Below the pieces are notes generated by a model, which searched no databases, was not told the origin of the DNA, and saw only the letters and a program-made list of their open reading frames with translations. A stretch of 54,482 nt of DNA from Elusimicrobiota bacterium (GTDB lineage Bacteria > Elusimicrobiota > Elusimicrobia > UBA1565 > UBA9628), in the NCBI GenBank assembly GCA_016218545.1, contig JACRDQ010000040.1:82436-136917 (forward strand). The letters run 5' to 3'. The translations under genes were made by a program, and so were the position numbers. Positions 7,385 to 15,951 of this stretch are shown here, piece by piece. Positions within the stretch are counted from its first letter, which is position 1. Every line of letters begins with the position of its first letter.

Positions 7385-8640
7385 TCAAGTACCTCGCAAT
7401 GGATCTCGCCCTCGTGCAGGCGCACGCGGAGCTTGTCGCCTTTCTTGGTCTGGGAGGAGCGGCGGAGGAGCTCCTCTCCGGGCAGCTTCCAGGCGATGGC
7501 ATAGCCGCGGGAGAGGACGTTGAGCGGGCTCAGGGCCTGGAGCTTCTCGAGCAGGAGCTTGAGGTCCTTCTCCTTGTGGGAGAGGAGCCTCCCCATGGCT
7601 TCGGGGAGGCGCACCGCCACGTCGTCGACCCTGCGGATGCGCTCCTCGTAGAGCCGGTGCGGCGCCTGGAGGAAAGGGTGCCCGGCCGCGGCCTTGAGCC
7701 TCGCCTCGACGCGGGCCAAGCGGCCGGTCATGACCGCGGCGAGGCTGCGGCTGGTCTCCCTGATCCGGGCCAGGAGCGCGGGTTTGTCCGGGGCCGCGAG
7801 CTCGGCCGCGGCCGACGGCGTGGGGGCCCGGACGTCAGCCACGAAGTCGGCGATGGTGAAGTCGGTCTCATGGCCCACGCAGGAGACCACGGGGATCTTC
7901 GAGTCCGCGATGGCGCGGGCCACGGGCTCCTCGTTGAAGGCCCAGAGGTCCTCGATGGAGCCGCCGCCGCGGCCCACGAGGAGGACGTCGGTCTCGGGGA
8001 AATGCTCGTTGAAGGCGGCGATGGCCGCGCTGATCTCCAGGGCCGCGCCCTCCCCCTGGACCTTGACCGGGAAGAGCGTGATCTCAAGTCCCTCCCAACG
8101 CCGCTTGAGGACCGTGAGCATGTCCCGGACCGCTGCTCCCTGCTGGGAGGTCACCAGTCCGACCCTCCTGGGGAAGGCGGGGAGGGGCTTCTTCCTGCCA
8201 GGGTCGAAGAGGCCTTCTGCCGCGAGCTTGGCCTTGAGCTGCTCGAAGGCCAGCTGCAGCGCGCCTTTCTCCTTGGGCTCCATGTGGAGCACGATGAGCT
8301 GGAGGGAGCCTCTGGCCACGTAGGCCGAGACCCGGGCGCGCACCAGGCACTTGATGCCGTCCTTGGGCTCGAACTTCATGGAGCTCGCGTAGCCCTTGAA
8401 GAGCACGGCCGAGAGCTGGGACTGGGCGTCCTTGAGGGTGAAGTAGGTGTGGCCCGAAGGGTAGGCGCGCGCTCCGGAGATCTCGCCCTCCACCCACACC
8501 TCCTGGTAGGCGCCTTCGAGGAGGTCGTGGATGCGGGTGACCAGCTCCGCGACGCTGTAGACCTTGCGGCTTGGCTCGCCGAAGTCGAGCTCAGGGCCCG
8601 CGGCGCCCTCCGGCCGGCCGGGGCGTGGAGAGGGGCTCAT
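7381..8640 (-). CDS. xseA: Exodeoxyribonuclease VII large subunit
   Basis: The 419-residue product begins with an OB fold (YSVAELVTRIHDLLEGAY and VWVEGEISGARAYPSGHTYF) and continues with the catalytic region: RVGLVTSQQGAAVRDML, DVLLVGRGGGSIEDLWAFNEE and ARAIADSKIPVVSCVGHETDFT. A long helical stretch follows and binds XseB, and the C-terminus has the LSRGYAIAW motif. Its ATG overlaps the rarA stop by four bases. The enzyme makes oligonucleotides from single-stranded DNA. Confidence 0.95.
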   Translation of the reverse strand: MSPSPRPGRPEGAAGPELDFGEPSRKVYSVAELVTRIHDLLEGAYQEVWVEGEISGARAYPSGHTYFTLKDAQSQLSAVLFKGYASSMKFEPKDGIKCLVRARVSAYVARGSLQLIVLHMEPKEKGALQLAFEQLKAKLAAEGLFDPGRKKPLPAFPRRVGLVTSQQGAAVRDMLTVLKRRWEGLEITLFPVKVQGEGAALEISAAIAAFNEHFPETDVLLVGRGGGSIEDLWAFNEEPVARAIADSKIPVVSCVGHETDFTIADFVADVRAPTPSAAAELAAPDKPALLARIRETSRSLAAVMTGRLARVEARLKAAAGHPFLQAPHRLYEERIRRVDDVAVRLPEAMGRLLSHKEKDLKLLLEKLQALSPLNVLSRGYAIAWKLPGEELLRRSSQTKKGDKLRVRLHEGEIHCEVLE

Positions 8641-9944
8641 GCGCCGCCCTTGAGGCGCTTCAAGAAGTCCGCGATGCGCTTTTCGTCTCCCTGGTCCGAG
8701 GGCTCGTAGAAGCGCTTGGGGTCGGGCATGTAGGCCTGGCGCACCCAGTGGTTCGGGAAGTCGTGCGGGTACTGGTAGCCCCGCCCGTGGCCGCGGGACT
8801 CGGCGTCGAGGTTGGCGTCGCGCAGGTGCAGGGGCACCTCGCGGGCCGGGCCCTCAGCGGCTTCCTTCATGGCCGCCTCCACCGCGAGGTAGGCTGCGTT
8901 GGATTTCGGGGCCGAGGCCACGAAGACCGCGGCCTGGGCCAGGGGGATCCTGGCCTCGGGCATGCCTAGGACCTCCACGGCGTTGAAGGCGGCCTGGGCC
9001 ACCAGGAGGGCCCGGAAATCGGCCGTGCCCACGTCCTCGGAGGCCGCGATGAGGAGGCGCCGGGCGATGAAGCGCGGGTCCTCTCCGGCCACGAGCATCT
9101 TGGCCATCCAGTAGAGGGCCGCGTCAGGGTCCGACCCGCGCAGGGACTTGATGAAGGCCGAGATGTGGTCGTAGTGGTCGTCGGAGCGCTTGTCGTAGCG
9201 CACGGCCCGCTTCTGGATGCTCTCCTCCGCGACCTGGAGGGTGATGGCCCGGCTGCCGTCCTTGGCCGTGGGCGTGGAGAGGGCGGCCAGCTCCAGGGCG
9301 TTGAGGAGCCTGCGGGCGTCCCCGGAGGACATGCGCACCAGGTGCTCCCGGGCAGGCCCGTCCACCGCGAGCTTGAAGGAGGCCAAGCCGCTCTCTGCGT
9401 CCGTGACGGCCCGGTCCAGGATGGCGCCCAGGTGGCGTTCGGTGAGGGGCTTGAACTCGAAGGCCGTGAAGCGCGAGAGCAGGGCCGCGTTGACGTAGAA
9501 GGAGGGGTTCTCGGTGGTCAGTCCCACCAGGATGACCTCCCCGCGCTCGACCGCGGGCAGGAGCGTGTCCTGCTGGGTCCGGTTGAAGTGATGGATTTCG
9601 TCGAGGAGGAGCAGGGTCTTCTGCCCCTTGGCCGCCCGGTCGTACTTGGCGGCCTCGAGGACTTTCTTGAGCTCGGCCACGCCCGCGACCACGGCGTTGA
9701 GCTCCACGACCTTGGCTCCGGAGAGGCCGGCGACCAGGCGGGCCATGGCGGTCTTGCCCGTGCCCGGCGGGCCATAGAAGAGGGCGGAGCTGAGCCTGCC
9801 CGACTCGACGAGGCGGCGGAGCATCTTGCCCGGCCCCACCAGGTGCTCCTGGCCGGCGAAGTCCTCCAGGCGCTTGGGGGCCATGCGCGCGGCCAGGGGC
9901 TGGTCGCGCGGCTGGAGCTCCGTGGGGAAGAGCTCCGCGTCCAT
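8637..9944 (-). CDS. rarA: Replication-associated recombination protein A (MgsA/RarA), AAA+ ATPase
   Basis: The 435-residue protein has Walker A GPPGTGKT at residues 58-65, Walker B LLLLDEIHHFNRTQQD, sensor 1 LTTENPSF and the arginine finger in ALLSRFTAFEF. The C-terminal half includes YDKRSDDHYDHISAFIKSLRGSD, which is the RarA tetramerisation signature. RarA acts at stalled replication forks. The ATG at 9944 is preceded by a strong ribosome-binding site (GGGAGGTAAGG) and comes two bases after the zapA stop. The open frame upstream of it is a shadow. Confidence 0.94.
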   Translation of the reverse strand: MDAELFPTELQPRDQPLAARMAPKRLEDFAGQEHLVGPGKMLRRLVESGRLSSALFYGPPGTGKTAMARLVAGLSGAKVVELNAVVAGVAELKKVLEAAKYDRAAKGQKTLLLLDEIHHFNRTQQDTLLPAVERGEVILVGLTTENPSFYVNAALLSRFTAFEFKPLTERHLGAILDRAVTDAESGLASFKLAVDGPAREHLVRMSSGDARRLLNALELAALSTPTAKDGSRAITLQVAEESIQKRAVRYDKRSDDHYDHISAFIKSLRGSDPDAALYWMAKMLVAGEDPRFIARRLLIAASEDVGTADFRALLVAQAAFNAVEVLGMPEARIPLAQAAVFVASAPKSNAAYLAVEAAMKEAAEGPAREVPLHLRDANLDAESRGHGRGYQYPHDFPNHWVRQAYMPDPKRFYEPSDQGDEKRIADFLKRLKGGA

Positions 9945-9946
9945 CC

Positions 9947-10246
9947 TTACCTCCCGGCCGCGGACTCGACGGCGGAGCCGAGCGCGTAGTCGAGCTCGAT
10001 GATCTTCTTCTCCGCGGCGTCCTTGGCGATGTCGAAGGACTCCCGGAGCTGGCTGAGCTCCATGGCGAACTCGAGCGCGGTCAGGACCGCGAGTCTGGAG
10101 GTGTCGGGGGTCCCGTACTTGGACTCGATGGCCAGCATCTTGTTCTCGACTTCCTTGGCGAGGACGTTGACCTCCATGTGGGTCATGCCCTCGACCTCGA
10201 CCATGAAGCGCCTCTTGCGGATCTCGATCTCGTACGTGTCTTTCAC
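9947..10246 (-). CDS. zapA: Cell division protein ZapA
   Basis: The 99 residues match the ZapA layout: an N-terminal strand region YEIEIRKRRFMVEVEGMTHMEVNVLAKEV rewritten in family terms as the small globular domain, followed by a long C-terminal helix (LTALEFAMELSQLRESFDIA) that forms the coiled-coil dimer. ZapA bundles FtsZ filaments at mid-cell. The position beside another short coiled-coil gene and pheT is common in bacteria. Confidence 0.85.
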   Translation of the reverse strand: MKDTYEIEIRKRRFMVEVEGMTHMEVNVLAKEVENKMLAIESKYGTPDTSRLAVLTALEFAMELSQLRESFDIAKDAAEKKIIELDYALGSAVESAAGR

Positions 10247-10288
10247 GGCGGCTCCTCCGCGGCCCGGTTCGCCGGGCCGGGACTGAAA

Positions 10289-10534
10289 TCAAACGACGCT
10301 GTCGAGCTTCTTGGCCAGCTTCTCCAGGCGCTCCTTGAGGCGCTCGTTCCGGGCCAGCTTGAAGGAGGCTGAGCGGAGCTCCTCACGGACGCGGTGGAGC
10401 TCCGTCCGAAGGCGGGCCCCCTCCTCGGCGAGCCGGCGGTTCTCGCCGCCGAGCTCCCGGAGCCTCTTGGCTGCCTCCGCGACGTGGCTCTCGAGCGCCT
10501 TGAGCTCGCTCTTCCCGACGACGATGAGGCTCAT
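10289..10534 (-). CDS. Short coiled-coil protein (ZapB-like by position)
   Basis: The 81-residue product is a nearly continuous charged heptad helix (ALESHVAEAAKRLRELGGEN and RTELHRVREELRSASFKL). The ATG at 10534 overlaps the pheT stop by four bases. Position between pheT and zapA suggests a division-associated coiled coil of the ZapB type, but composition alone cannot prove this. It could also be an uncharacterised scaffold. Confidence 0.6.
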   Translation of the reverse strand: MSLIVVGKSELKALESHVAEAAKRLRELGGENRRLAEEGARLRTELHRVREELRSASFKLARNERLKERLEKLAKKLDSVV

Positions 10535-12930
10535 TTCCTCAACTCCGCCCCGAACTTCTTGCCGAGCTCCGCCAGGATCTTGTCTGCGGCCGCGGAGACC
10601 TCCGCGTCCTTGAGCGTCCGGTCCGGGAGCTGGAAGACGAAGCGCAGGCTCAGGCTCCGGTGGCCGTCGGCTACGCCCTTGCCGGCGTAGAGGTCCACGA
10701 GCTCGACGGAGTCCAACTCGGCGATGCGCAGGCCCCGGATGGCGGCCTCCAGGTCGGCGTAGGGCACGCTGTCGCGGATGACCACCGACAGGTCCCGCCA
10801 CGAGGACGGAAAGGGGCTCGGCGGCTGGAAGACCTTGGGGCCGGAGGAAGCCTCCGCGAGGAGCTCGAGGTCGAGCTCGAAGACCGCGGGCTGCTCGCGG
10901 TCGACCTCCCAGGCGCGGGCAAGCTTCGGGTGGAGGGTCCCGAGGCGGGCCAGGACGCCCGAGGCGTTCCGGATGAAAACGCGGCTGCCCGGGAGCAGGA
11001 GGTTCTCCCCGGCAAAGCCGCCGTTCCCGCCTTCCGTCGTCCACTCGAGCCCGGGGACGCCCGAGAGCAGGTCCGCCAGGATGGTCTTGGCCTCGAAGAT
11101 GCCGGTCTTCTCCTTGGAGGCCCTCCAATGGGCGGGCACGAGAGGCCCGTAGAGGATGCCGGCCAGGTGGGGCCGCTCCCGCACTCCCGAGGCGTCGCGA
11201 AGGTAGACCTTGCCGGACTCGAAGAGGCGGACCGACTCCGCCTGCCGCTCGACGTTGCGGCGCAGGCTCTGGAGCAGGCCGGGGATGAGCGAGGGCCGGA
11301 GCACGGTCCAGTCCTCGGTCAGCGGGTTGGCGAGCCTGACCCACCGTTCCTCGGGGACTTCGAGGAGGGAGACGCTCTTCTCGGAGATGAAGTCGTAGGT
11401 CAGAGACTCGTGGAGGCCCAAGGCCGCCAGGCGCGAGCCGGCCTTGCGGGCCACGGCGAGGGAGCGGAGCTCCTCGATGGGCCGCAGGGCGGAGGAGGGG
11501 ACGGTCGACGGGATGCGGTCGTACCCCAGGATGCGCGCGACCTCCTCGGCCAGGTCTGAGGAGGTCGCCAGGTCGCTGCGCCAGGTCGGCGCCAGGGCCG
11601 TCAGGACATCCCCTTCGACCCGGATCTGCGCCGAGACGGCTTCGATGGCCCGGTGGACCTCGTCGCGCGGGAATTCGGAGCCGAGGATGGAGTTGATGCG
11701 GTCGGCGGTGACCCGGATCGGGGAGGGCTCGCGCCGGCCGGGGTAGACGTCGAGGGCTGGGGAGACGCGCACGGAGCCCCCGCAGAGGCTCGCGATCAGC
11801 GAGGCCGCCGAACGGGAGGCCCATTCCGCCGCCGAGACGTCCGTCCCCCGCTCGAAGCGGTAGGAGGCGTCCGAGCGCAGGCGCAGCAGCTGGGAGCCGC
11901 GGCGCACGGTCACGGGAGTGAAATTCGCGGACTCGAGGAACACCCGCCTCGTCCTGGCCGTGACCGCGGTCGCCTCCCCGCCCATGACCCCCGCGATGGC
12001 CACGGGCTTGACCGCGTCCGCGATGACGAGGCACTCGGGGGTCAGGGGGTATTCCTTGCCGTCCAAGGCGAGGAGCTTCTCACCCGCCCTGGCGAACCGG
12101 ACGACGATCCGGCCGCCCTCGATGAGGTCGGCGTCGAAGGCGTGCAGGGGCTGGCCCGAGTCCAGCAGGATGTAGTTGGTGATGTCTGCGACGTCGTTGA
12201 TGGGCCGCAGGCCCACGGCCTTGAGTTTGGTCTTGAGCCAGTCAGGGCTTTCGCCGACTGAAACGCCCTCGATGAGCCGTCCGACGTAGCGGGGACATGC
12301 GCCGGGCGAAGGGATGTCGACCGGAAAGGAGCTCAGGGAGTCGTCTTCCTTGAAGGCGGGCTCCGTTCTTTCCTTGAGCGGGAGTCCCAGGCAGATGGAG
12401 AGCTCCCTTGCCAGCCCCAGGTGCGAGAGCAGGTCCGGCCTGTTGGCCGTGATCTCGACGTCGAGGATCGTGTCCGAGCCGCCGAGCAGCGCCGCGAAGT
12501 CCTGCCCCGCCTTGGTGGCGGGGTCGAGGACCATGATGCCCGAGGCGTCTCCCTCAAGGGAGAGCTCCTTGCATGAGCAGATCATGCCCTCGGACTCGAC
12601 TCCGCGGATCTTGGCCTTGGAGAGCTTCCCTCCCGGAAGGACCGCCCCGACCCTGGCGAAGGGGACCTTCTGCCCGGCGGCGACGTTTGGCGCTCCGCAG
12701 ACCACGGAGTAGGTCCGAGAGCCGTCCGAGACCTGGCAGAGCGAGAGCCGGTCCGCGTTGGGATGCTTGTCCTTGGCGAGGACCTCCGCGGTCACGACCC
12801 CGGTGAAGGCGGGTCCCAGGGACTCGATGGACTCGGCGCCTATGCCCAGGCGGGGCAGCATGTCCGCCAGCTCGATCGCGCCGCACTCGACGCCGACGCG
12901 TTCCTTGAGCCAGTTAAAGGATATCTTCAT
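10531..12930 (-). CDS. pheT: Phenylalanine-tRNA ligase beta subunit
   Basis: The 799-residue product has the full bacterial PheT architecture: MKISFNWLKE at the start, an EMAP-like OB tRNA-binding domain (VVTAEVLAKDKHPNADRL, residues about 45-150), B3/B4 editing region (ADITNYILLDSGQPLHAFD), B5 domain, catalytic-like core and the C-terminal ferredoxin-fold anticodon-binding domain (FPSSWRDLSVVIRDSVPYAD). The ATG at 12930 is chosen because MKISFNWL is the conserved start; it overlaps the end of pheS by 17 bases. Confidence 0.96.
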   Translation of the reverse strand: MKISFNWLKERVGVECGAIELADMLPRLGIGAESIESLGPAFTGVVTAEVLAKDKHPNADRLSLCQVSDGSRTYSVVCGAPNVAAGQKVPFARVGAVLPGGKLSKAKIRGVESEGMICSCKELSLEGDASGIMVLDPATKAGQDFAALLGGSDTILDVEITANRPDLLSHLGLARELSICLGLPLKERTEPAFKEDDSLSSFPVDIPSPGACPRYVGRLIEGVSVGESPDWLKTKLKAVGLRPINDVADITNYILLDSGQPLHAFDADLIEGGRIVVRFARAGEKLLALDGKEYPLTPECLVIADAVKPVAIAGVMGGEATAVTARTRRVFLESANFTPVTVRRGSQLLRLRSDASYRFERGTDVSAAEWASRSAASLIASLCGGSVRVSPALDVYPGRREPSPIRVTADRINSILGSEFPRDEVHRAIEAVSAQIRVEGDVLTALAPTWRSDLATSSDLAEEVARILGYDRIPSTVPSSALRPIEELRSLAVARKAGSRLAALGLHESLTYDFISEKSVSLLEVPEERWVRLANPLTEDWTVLRPSLIPGLLQSLRRNVERQAESVRLFESGKVYLRDASGVRERPHLAGILYGPLVPAHWRASKEKTGIFEAKTILADLLSGVPGLEWTTEGGNGGFAGENLLLPGSRVFIRNASGVLARLGTLHPKLARAWEVDREQPAVFELDLELLAEASSGPKVFQPPSPFPSSWRDLSVVIRDSVPYADLEAAIRGLRIAELDSVELVDLYAGKGVADGHRSLSLRFVFQLPDRTLKDAEVSAAADKILAELGKKFGAELRK

Positions 12931-13987
12931 CGAACTGGTCCAGGAACCTAAGGTCATTCTCGTAGAAAAGGCGGATATCCGGGATGCGGTATTTCATCAT
13001 GGCCAGGCGTTCGATGCCGATGCCGAACGCGAACCCGGTCCATTCCTCGGGGTCGAGCCCGACGAGCTTGAAGACGGCGGGGTTGACCACGCCGGCCCCG
13101 AGCAGCTCGACCCAGCCGGATTGCTTGCAGGCCGAGCAGCCTTTGCCCCCGCCCCCGGACCCTTGTCCACCGCACAGCAGGCAGCTCACGTCGACCTCGG
13201 CCGACGGCTCGGTGAAGGGGAAGAACGAAGGCCGGAAGCGTATCCTGGTGGAGGAGCCCAGCAGGGTGCGCATGAAGACCTCCAGCGTCCCTTTGAGGTC
13301 CGCGAAGGTGATGCCGTGGCCGACGGCAAGACATTCCATCTGGTAGAAGACCGCGGAGTGGCTCGCGTCCACGGCGTCGCGGCGGAAGGCCCTGCCGGGG
13401 CAGACGATCTTGAGCGGGGGCTTGGTCTTCTCCATGGTCCGGACCTGGACCGGCGAAGTGTGGGTGCGCAGCAGCGTCGGCAGGTCCTTGAGGTAGAAGG
13501 TGTCGTGCGCGTCCCGCGCCGGATGATGCGCGGGGATGTTCAGCGCCTCGAAATTGTGCCAGTCCGTCTCGACCAAGGGGCCTTCGGCCAGCGAGTAGCC
13601 CATGAGCCCCAGGACCCTCGTCATCTCTCCCATCATCAACGTCACCGGATGCAGACGGCCCCGGAGGGCCGGCGAGGCAGGCAGGGTGACGTCCACCCCC
13701 GACTTCTCCAGGGAGAGGTCCCGGTGGGACTCGAGCGCGGCCTTGCGGGCCGCGATGCGCCCTTCGAGCTCGGCCCTGGCGGACTGGGCCTTGGGGCCGT
13801 AGAGCTTGCGGTCCTCGAGGGGGAGGTCCTTGAGCCCCTTGAGGACCTCGGTGAGCCGGCCGTTCCTGCCTAGGAAGTCGATCCGGACGGCGTCGAGCGC
13901 CGAAAGGGTCGCGGCGGAGGACGGCTCCCAGGCTCCGATGGCCGCAGCCGTCTTCTCGAAAGCGGCCAGCCAGTCGGAGGTCGCCAT
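12914..13987 (-). CDS. pheS: Phenylalanine-tRNA ligase alpha subunit
   Basis: The 357-residue product has the class II motifs: GYSLAEGPLVETDWHNFEAL, LRTHTSPVQVRTM (motif 2 region), FRRDAVDASHSAVFYQME, and GFAFGIGIERLAMMKY (motif 3). An N-terminal coiled coil binds tRNA. A CLLCGGQGSGGGGKGCSAC cluster gives two CxxC pairs that would bind zinc; this is known in many bacterial PheS but the glycine-rich linker here is longer than usual. It pairs with PheT to form the alpha2-beta2 enzyme charging tRNA-Phe. Confidence 0.96.
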   Translation of the reverse strand: MATSDWLAAFEKTAAAIGAWEPSSAATLSALDAVRIDFLGRNGRLTEVLKGLKDLPLEDRKLYGPKAQSARAELEGRIAARKAALESHRDLSLEKSGVDVTLPASPALRGRLHPVTLMMGEMTRVLGLMGYSLAEGPLVETDWHNFEALNIPAHHPARDAHDTFYLKDLPTLLRTHTSPVQVRTMEKTKPPLKIVCPGRAFRRDAVDASHSAVFYQMECLAVGHGITFADLKGTLEVFMRTLLGSSTRIRFRPSFFPFTEPSAEVDVSCLLCGGQGSGGGGKGCSACKQSGWVELLGAGVVNPAVFKLVGLDPEEWTGFAFGIGIERLAMMKYRIPDIRLFYENDLRFLDQFDEDIL

Positions 13988-14021
13988 GAGATGTCGGACC
14001 TGCGTCTGGGATCGCCCGTGC

Positions 14022-14369
14022 CTAGGCGGCGCGGGCGATCTCCAGGAGCTTCCGGAAAGAGTTCTCGTCGCGCAGGGCGATCTCGGAGAGCATCTTCCGG
14101 TTCAACATGACCCCGGCCTTCTTGAGGCCGGCCATGAAGCGGCTGTAGGTCGTGTCGGCTTGGCGGCAGGCCGCGTTGATGCGCTCGATCCACAGGGAGC
14201 GGAAATCGCCCTTGCGGTCCTTGCGCCCCACGTACATGTGGGCCATGGACTTCGCGGTCTGCTGCTTGACCTGGCGCCACTTCGTCCGTTTGTCGGAGTA
14301 GTTGCCTTTCGCCAGGCGGAACAGCTTCTTCTTGTGGTGACGGGTGGTGACGCCTGATTTGATTCTCAT
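14022..14369 (-). CDS. rplT: Large ribosomal subunit protein L20
   Basis: The 115 residues match L20 along their length: a basic N-terminal extension (RIKSGVTTRHHKKKLFRLAK), AHMYVGRKDRKGDFRSLWI in the middle and LSEIALRDENSFRKLLEIA at the end. L20 is needed for early 50S assembly and in several bacteria represses the infC operon. The gene starts six bases after rpmI. Confidence 0.97.
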   Translation of the reverse strand: MRIKSGVTTRHHKKKLFRLAKGNYSDKRTKWRQVKQQTAKSMAHMYVGRKDRKGDFRSLWIERINAACRQADTTYSRFMAGLKKAGVMLNRKMLSEIALRDENSFRKLLEIARAA

Positions 14370-14375
14370 GTCAGC

Positions 14376-14573
14376 TCAACTGTAGGGGAGGAACCGATCG
14401 AGGATCCTTCCCTCGGTCTTGGTCACGGTGTTCTTGCCCGGGACGCAATGGCTCTTGTTCTTGGGCATCGGGGTCAGGAGGTGCCGCCTGTAGGCGCGCT
14501 GGTGCCGCCATTTCCCGGTCGCCGTCTTCGTGAAGCGCTTCTTGGCGCCGCTGTGCGATTTCAGTTTGGGCAT
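14376..14573 (-). CDS. rpmI: Large ribosomal subunit protein L35
   Basis: The 65-residue basic protein begins MPKLKSHSGAKKRFTKTATG, the standard L35 start, and ends with GRILDRFLPYS. It lies in the conserved infC-rpmI-rplT order, one base after the infC stop. Confidence 0.97.
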   Translation of the reverse strand: MPKLKSHSGAKKRFTKTATGKWRHQRAYRRHLLTPMPKNKSHCVPGKNTVTKTEGRILDRFLPYS

Positions 14574-14574
14574 A

Positions 14575-15123
14575 TCAGTGTTTCGGTACCAACGTCAGCA
14601 TCATCCGGTTGCGCTCGCGCTGCGGCGGAGCCTCGGGGACCGCGATGGCGATCAGCTTCTCGGTGATGGCTTCGAGGAGCTTCGCCCCGATGTCCTGGTG
14701 CTGCATCTCGCGCCCGCGGAAGACGATCGTGATCCGGACCTTGTCGTGGTTCGTGATGAACTCGATCGCGTGCTTGAGCTTGAAGTCCAGGTCGTGCGCC
14801 CCGATGTTGGGGCGCAGTTGGATCTCCTTGAGCAGCCCCGCCTTCTGGTGCTTGCGCGACTCCCTGACCTTCTTCTCCTGCTCGTACTTGAACTTCGAGT
14901 AGTCGAGGATCTTGCAGACCGGGGGATTCGCCTGGGGTGCGATCTCGATGAGATCGAGCTTCCGCTCCCGCGCCATCGCCAGAGCTTCCGAGAGATGCTT
15001 GATCCCAAGCATCGTCCCATCCGAGTCTACCAGGCGAACCTGACTGGCCTGGATCCTGGCGTTGAGGCGCAACTGGCCTTGACCGTGACTCCTGTGGTCT
15101 CTGCTGCCGTAATCTCTGCCGAT
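14575..15123 (-). CDS. infC: Translation initiation factor IF-3, with probable rare ATC start codon
   Basis: The protein shows the N-domain LRLNARIQASQVRLVDSDG, the linker KYEQEKKVRESRK and the C-domain KVRITIVFRGREMQHQD. IF-3 binds the 30S subunit and checks initiator tRNA. A TTG at 15072 would begin the protein right at RLNARI, shorter than usual and without a ribosome-binding site at the right distance. The same frame stays open upstream to a TAG, and the ATC at 15121-15123 has AGGGGGA about 10 bases before it and adds 17 residues (GRDYGSRDHRSHGQGQ type). Rare AUU/AUC-class starts are known for infC and allow IF-3 to repress its own synthesis. I therefore prefer 15123; the TTG start is the alternative. 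Confidence 0.85.
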   Translation of the reverse strand: MGRDYGSRDHRSHGQGQLRLNARIQASQVRLVDSDGTMLGIKHLSEALAMARERKLDLIEIAPQANPPVCKILDYSKFKYEQEKKVRESRKHQKAGLLKEIQLRPNIGAHDLDFKLKHAIEFITNHDKVRITIVFRGREMQHQDIGAKLLEAITEKLIAIAVPEAPPQRERNRMMLTLVPKH

Positions 15124-15150
15124 TTTGGACTTTCCCCCTGGGAAATAGGA

Positions 15151-15177
15151 TTGATTGCGACGATGCTACTTTATAAA
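15151..15177 (+). promoter_or_regulatory. Divergent promoter of elbB
   Basis: TTGATT (15151-15156) and TATAAA (15172-15177) are 15 bases apart on the plus strand. The -10 shares its bases with the infC -10 on the other strand, so RNA polymerase can occupy only one direction at a time. The spacing is slightly short, so this is less certain than the infC promoter. Confidence 0.4.
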
Positions 15178-15197
15178 CTTTCGAGGCGGTCGGTCAA
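15170..15197 (-). promoter_or_regulatory. Promoter of the infC operon
   Basis: On the minus strand TTGACC (15192-15197) and TATAAA (15170-15175) are separated by 16 bases, a good sigma-70-type match. The -10 box lies in the palindrome TTTATAAA, which also serves the divergent elbB promoter. Confidence 0.6.
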
Positions 15198-15251
15198 GCC
15201 GAGAGACGCCCTTGTCGTCGGGCTTCCGGCGGCCGTCCGTCGGGAGGTCTC

Positions 15252-15923
15252 ATGCCGAAGATCGGAGTGATCCTGTCGGGCTGCGGTGTCCAGGACGGTT
15301 CGGAGATCCACGAGGCGACCCTGCTGCTCCTGGCCATCGACCGGGCCGGGGCGGAGGCCGTGTGTTTCGCCCCGGACAAGGACCAGGCTTCGGTGGTCGA
15401 CCACCTGAGCGGCAAGCCCGTCCGCGAGAAGCGCGCCGTCCTCGTCGAGTCCGCGCGCCTGGCCCGCGGGGCGGTCCGTGATCTGCGCGAGGCCCGGCCC
15501 GAGGAGCTCGACGCCGTCATCCTCCCGGGAGGCTTCGGCGCGGCCAAGAACCTGAGCTCCTTCGCCGAGGAGGGCCCGCAGTGCCAGGTGGACCCCGAGG
15601 TCGCGCGGGTCCTGCGCGGCATGAGGCAGGCCGGCAAGCCCATCGGCGCCGCCTGCATCGCGCCGGTCATCCTCGCCCGGCTTTTCGGAGGCGACGGCCC
15701 CGTGGTCACTATCGGTTCCGATCCGGCCACGGCCCGCAGCGTGGAGGCCATGGGCGCCCGTCACGAGAAGACCCCGGTCACCGGGGTCGCCGTGGACCGG
15801 GACCTGAAGCTTGCCACCACCCCCTGCTACATGCTCGCCACGCGCATCAGCCAGGTCGCAGAGGGCATGGAAGCCCTCGTCAAGGCGGTCCTCGACCTGG
15901 CCTCGGCTCCGGCCAAGCGCTGA
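15252..15923 (+). CDS. elbB: ElbB-like (glyoxalase III / isoprenoid biosynthesis-associated) DJ-1/PfpI superfamily protein
   Basis: The 223-residue product matches ElbB throughout: KIGVILSGCGVQDGSEIHEA at the start, AVILPGGFGAAKNLSSFA, and GKPIGAACIAPVILARLFG with the nucleophile cysteine near residue 138, then ATTPCYMLATRISQVAEG at the end. ElbB has been linked to isoprenoid synthesis and has weak glyoxalase activity in vitro; its physiological role is not settled. GGGAGGT precedes the ATG at 15252 by five bases. It is divergent from infC and convergent with the HNH gene across a palindrome. Confidence 0.92.
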   Translation: MPKIGVILSGCGVQDGSEIHEATLLLLAIDRAGAEAVCFAPDKDQASVVDHLSGKPVREKRAVLVESARLARGAVRDLREARPEELDAVILPGGFGAAKNLSSFAEEGPQCQVDPEVARVLRGMRQAGKPIGAACIAPVILARLFGGDGPVVTIGSDPATARSVEAMGARHEKTPVTGVAVDRDLKLATTPCYMLATRISQVAEGMEALVKAVLDLASAPAKR

Positions 15924-15951
15924 AAACGGCGGGGAAACGGCGGTCAACGGC

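Noticed and set aside
7399..8709. 436-codon open frame on the plus strand opposite xseA
   Set aside because: It is antisense to a clear xseA. High GC content with G/C at third positions makes long antisense frames common here, and the translation is low-complexity with no family motif. The same applies to other long antisense frames at 953-2071, 2035-3297, 33948-36281, 41502-43193, 46340-48379 and 48370-50808.
10247..10288. A 6S RNA next to zapA, as in gammaproteobacteria
   Set aside because: The gap is only 42 bases, far too short for a 6S RNA.
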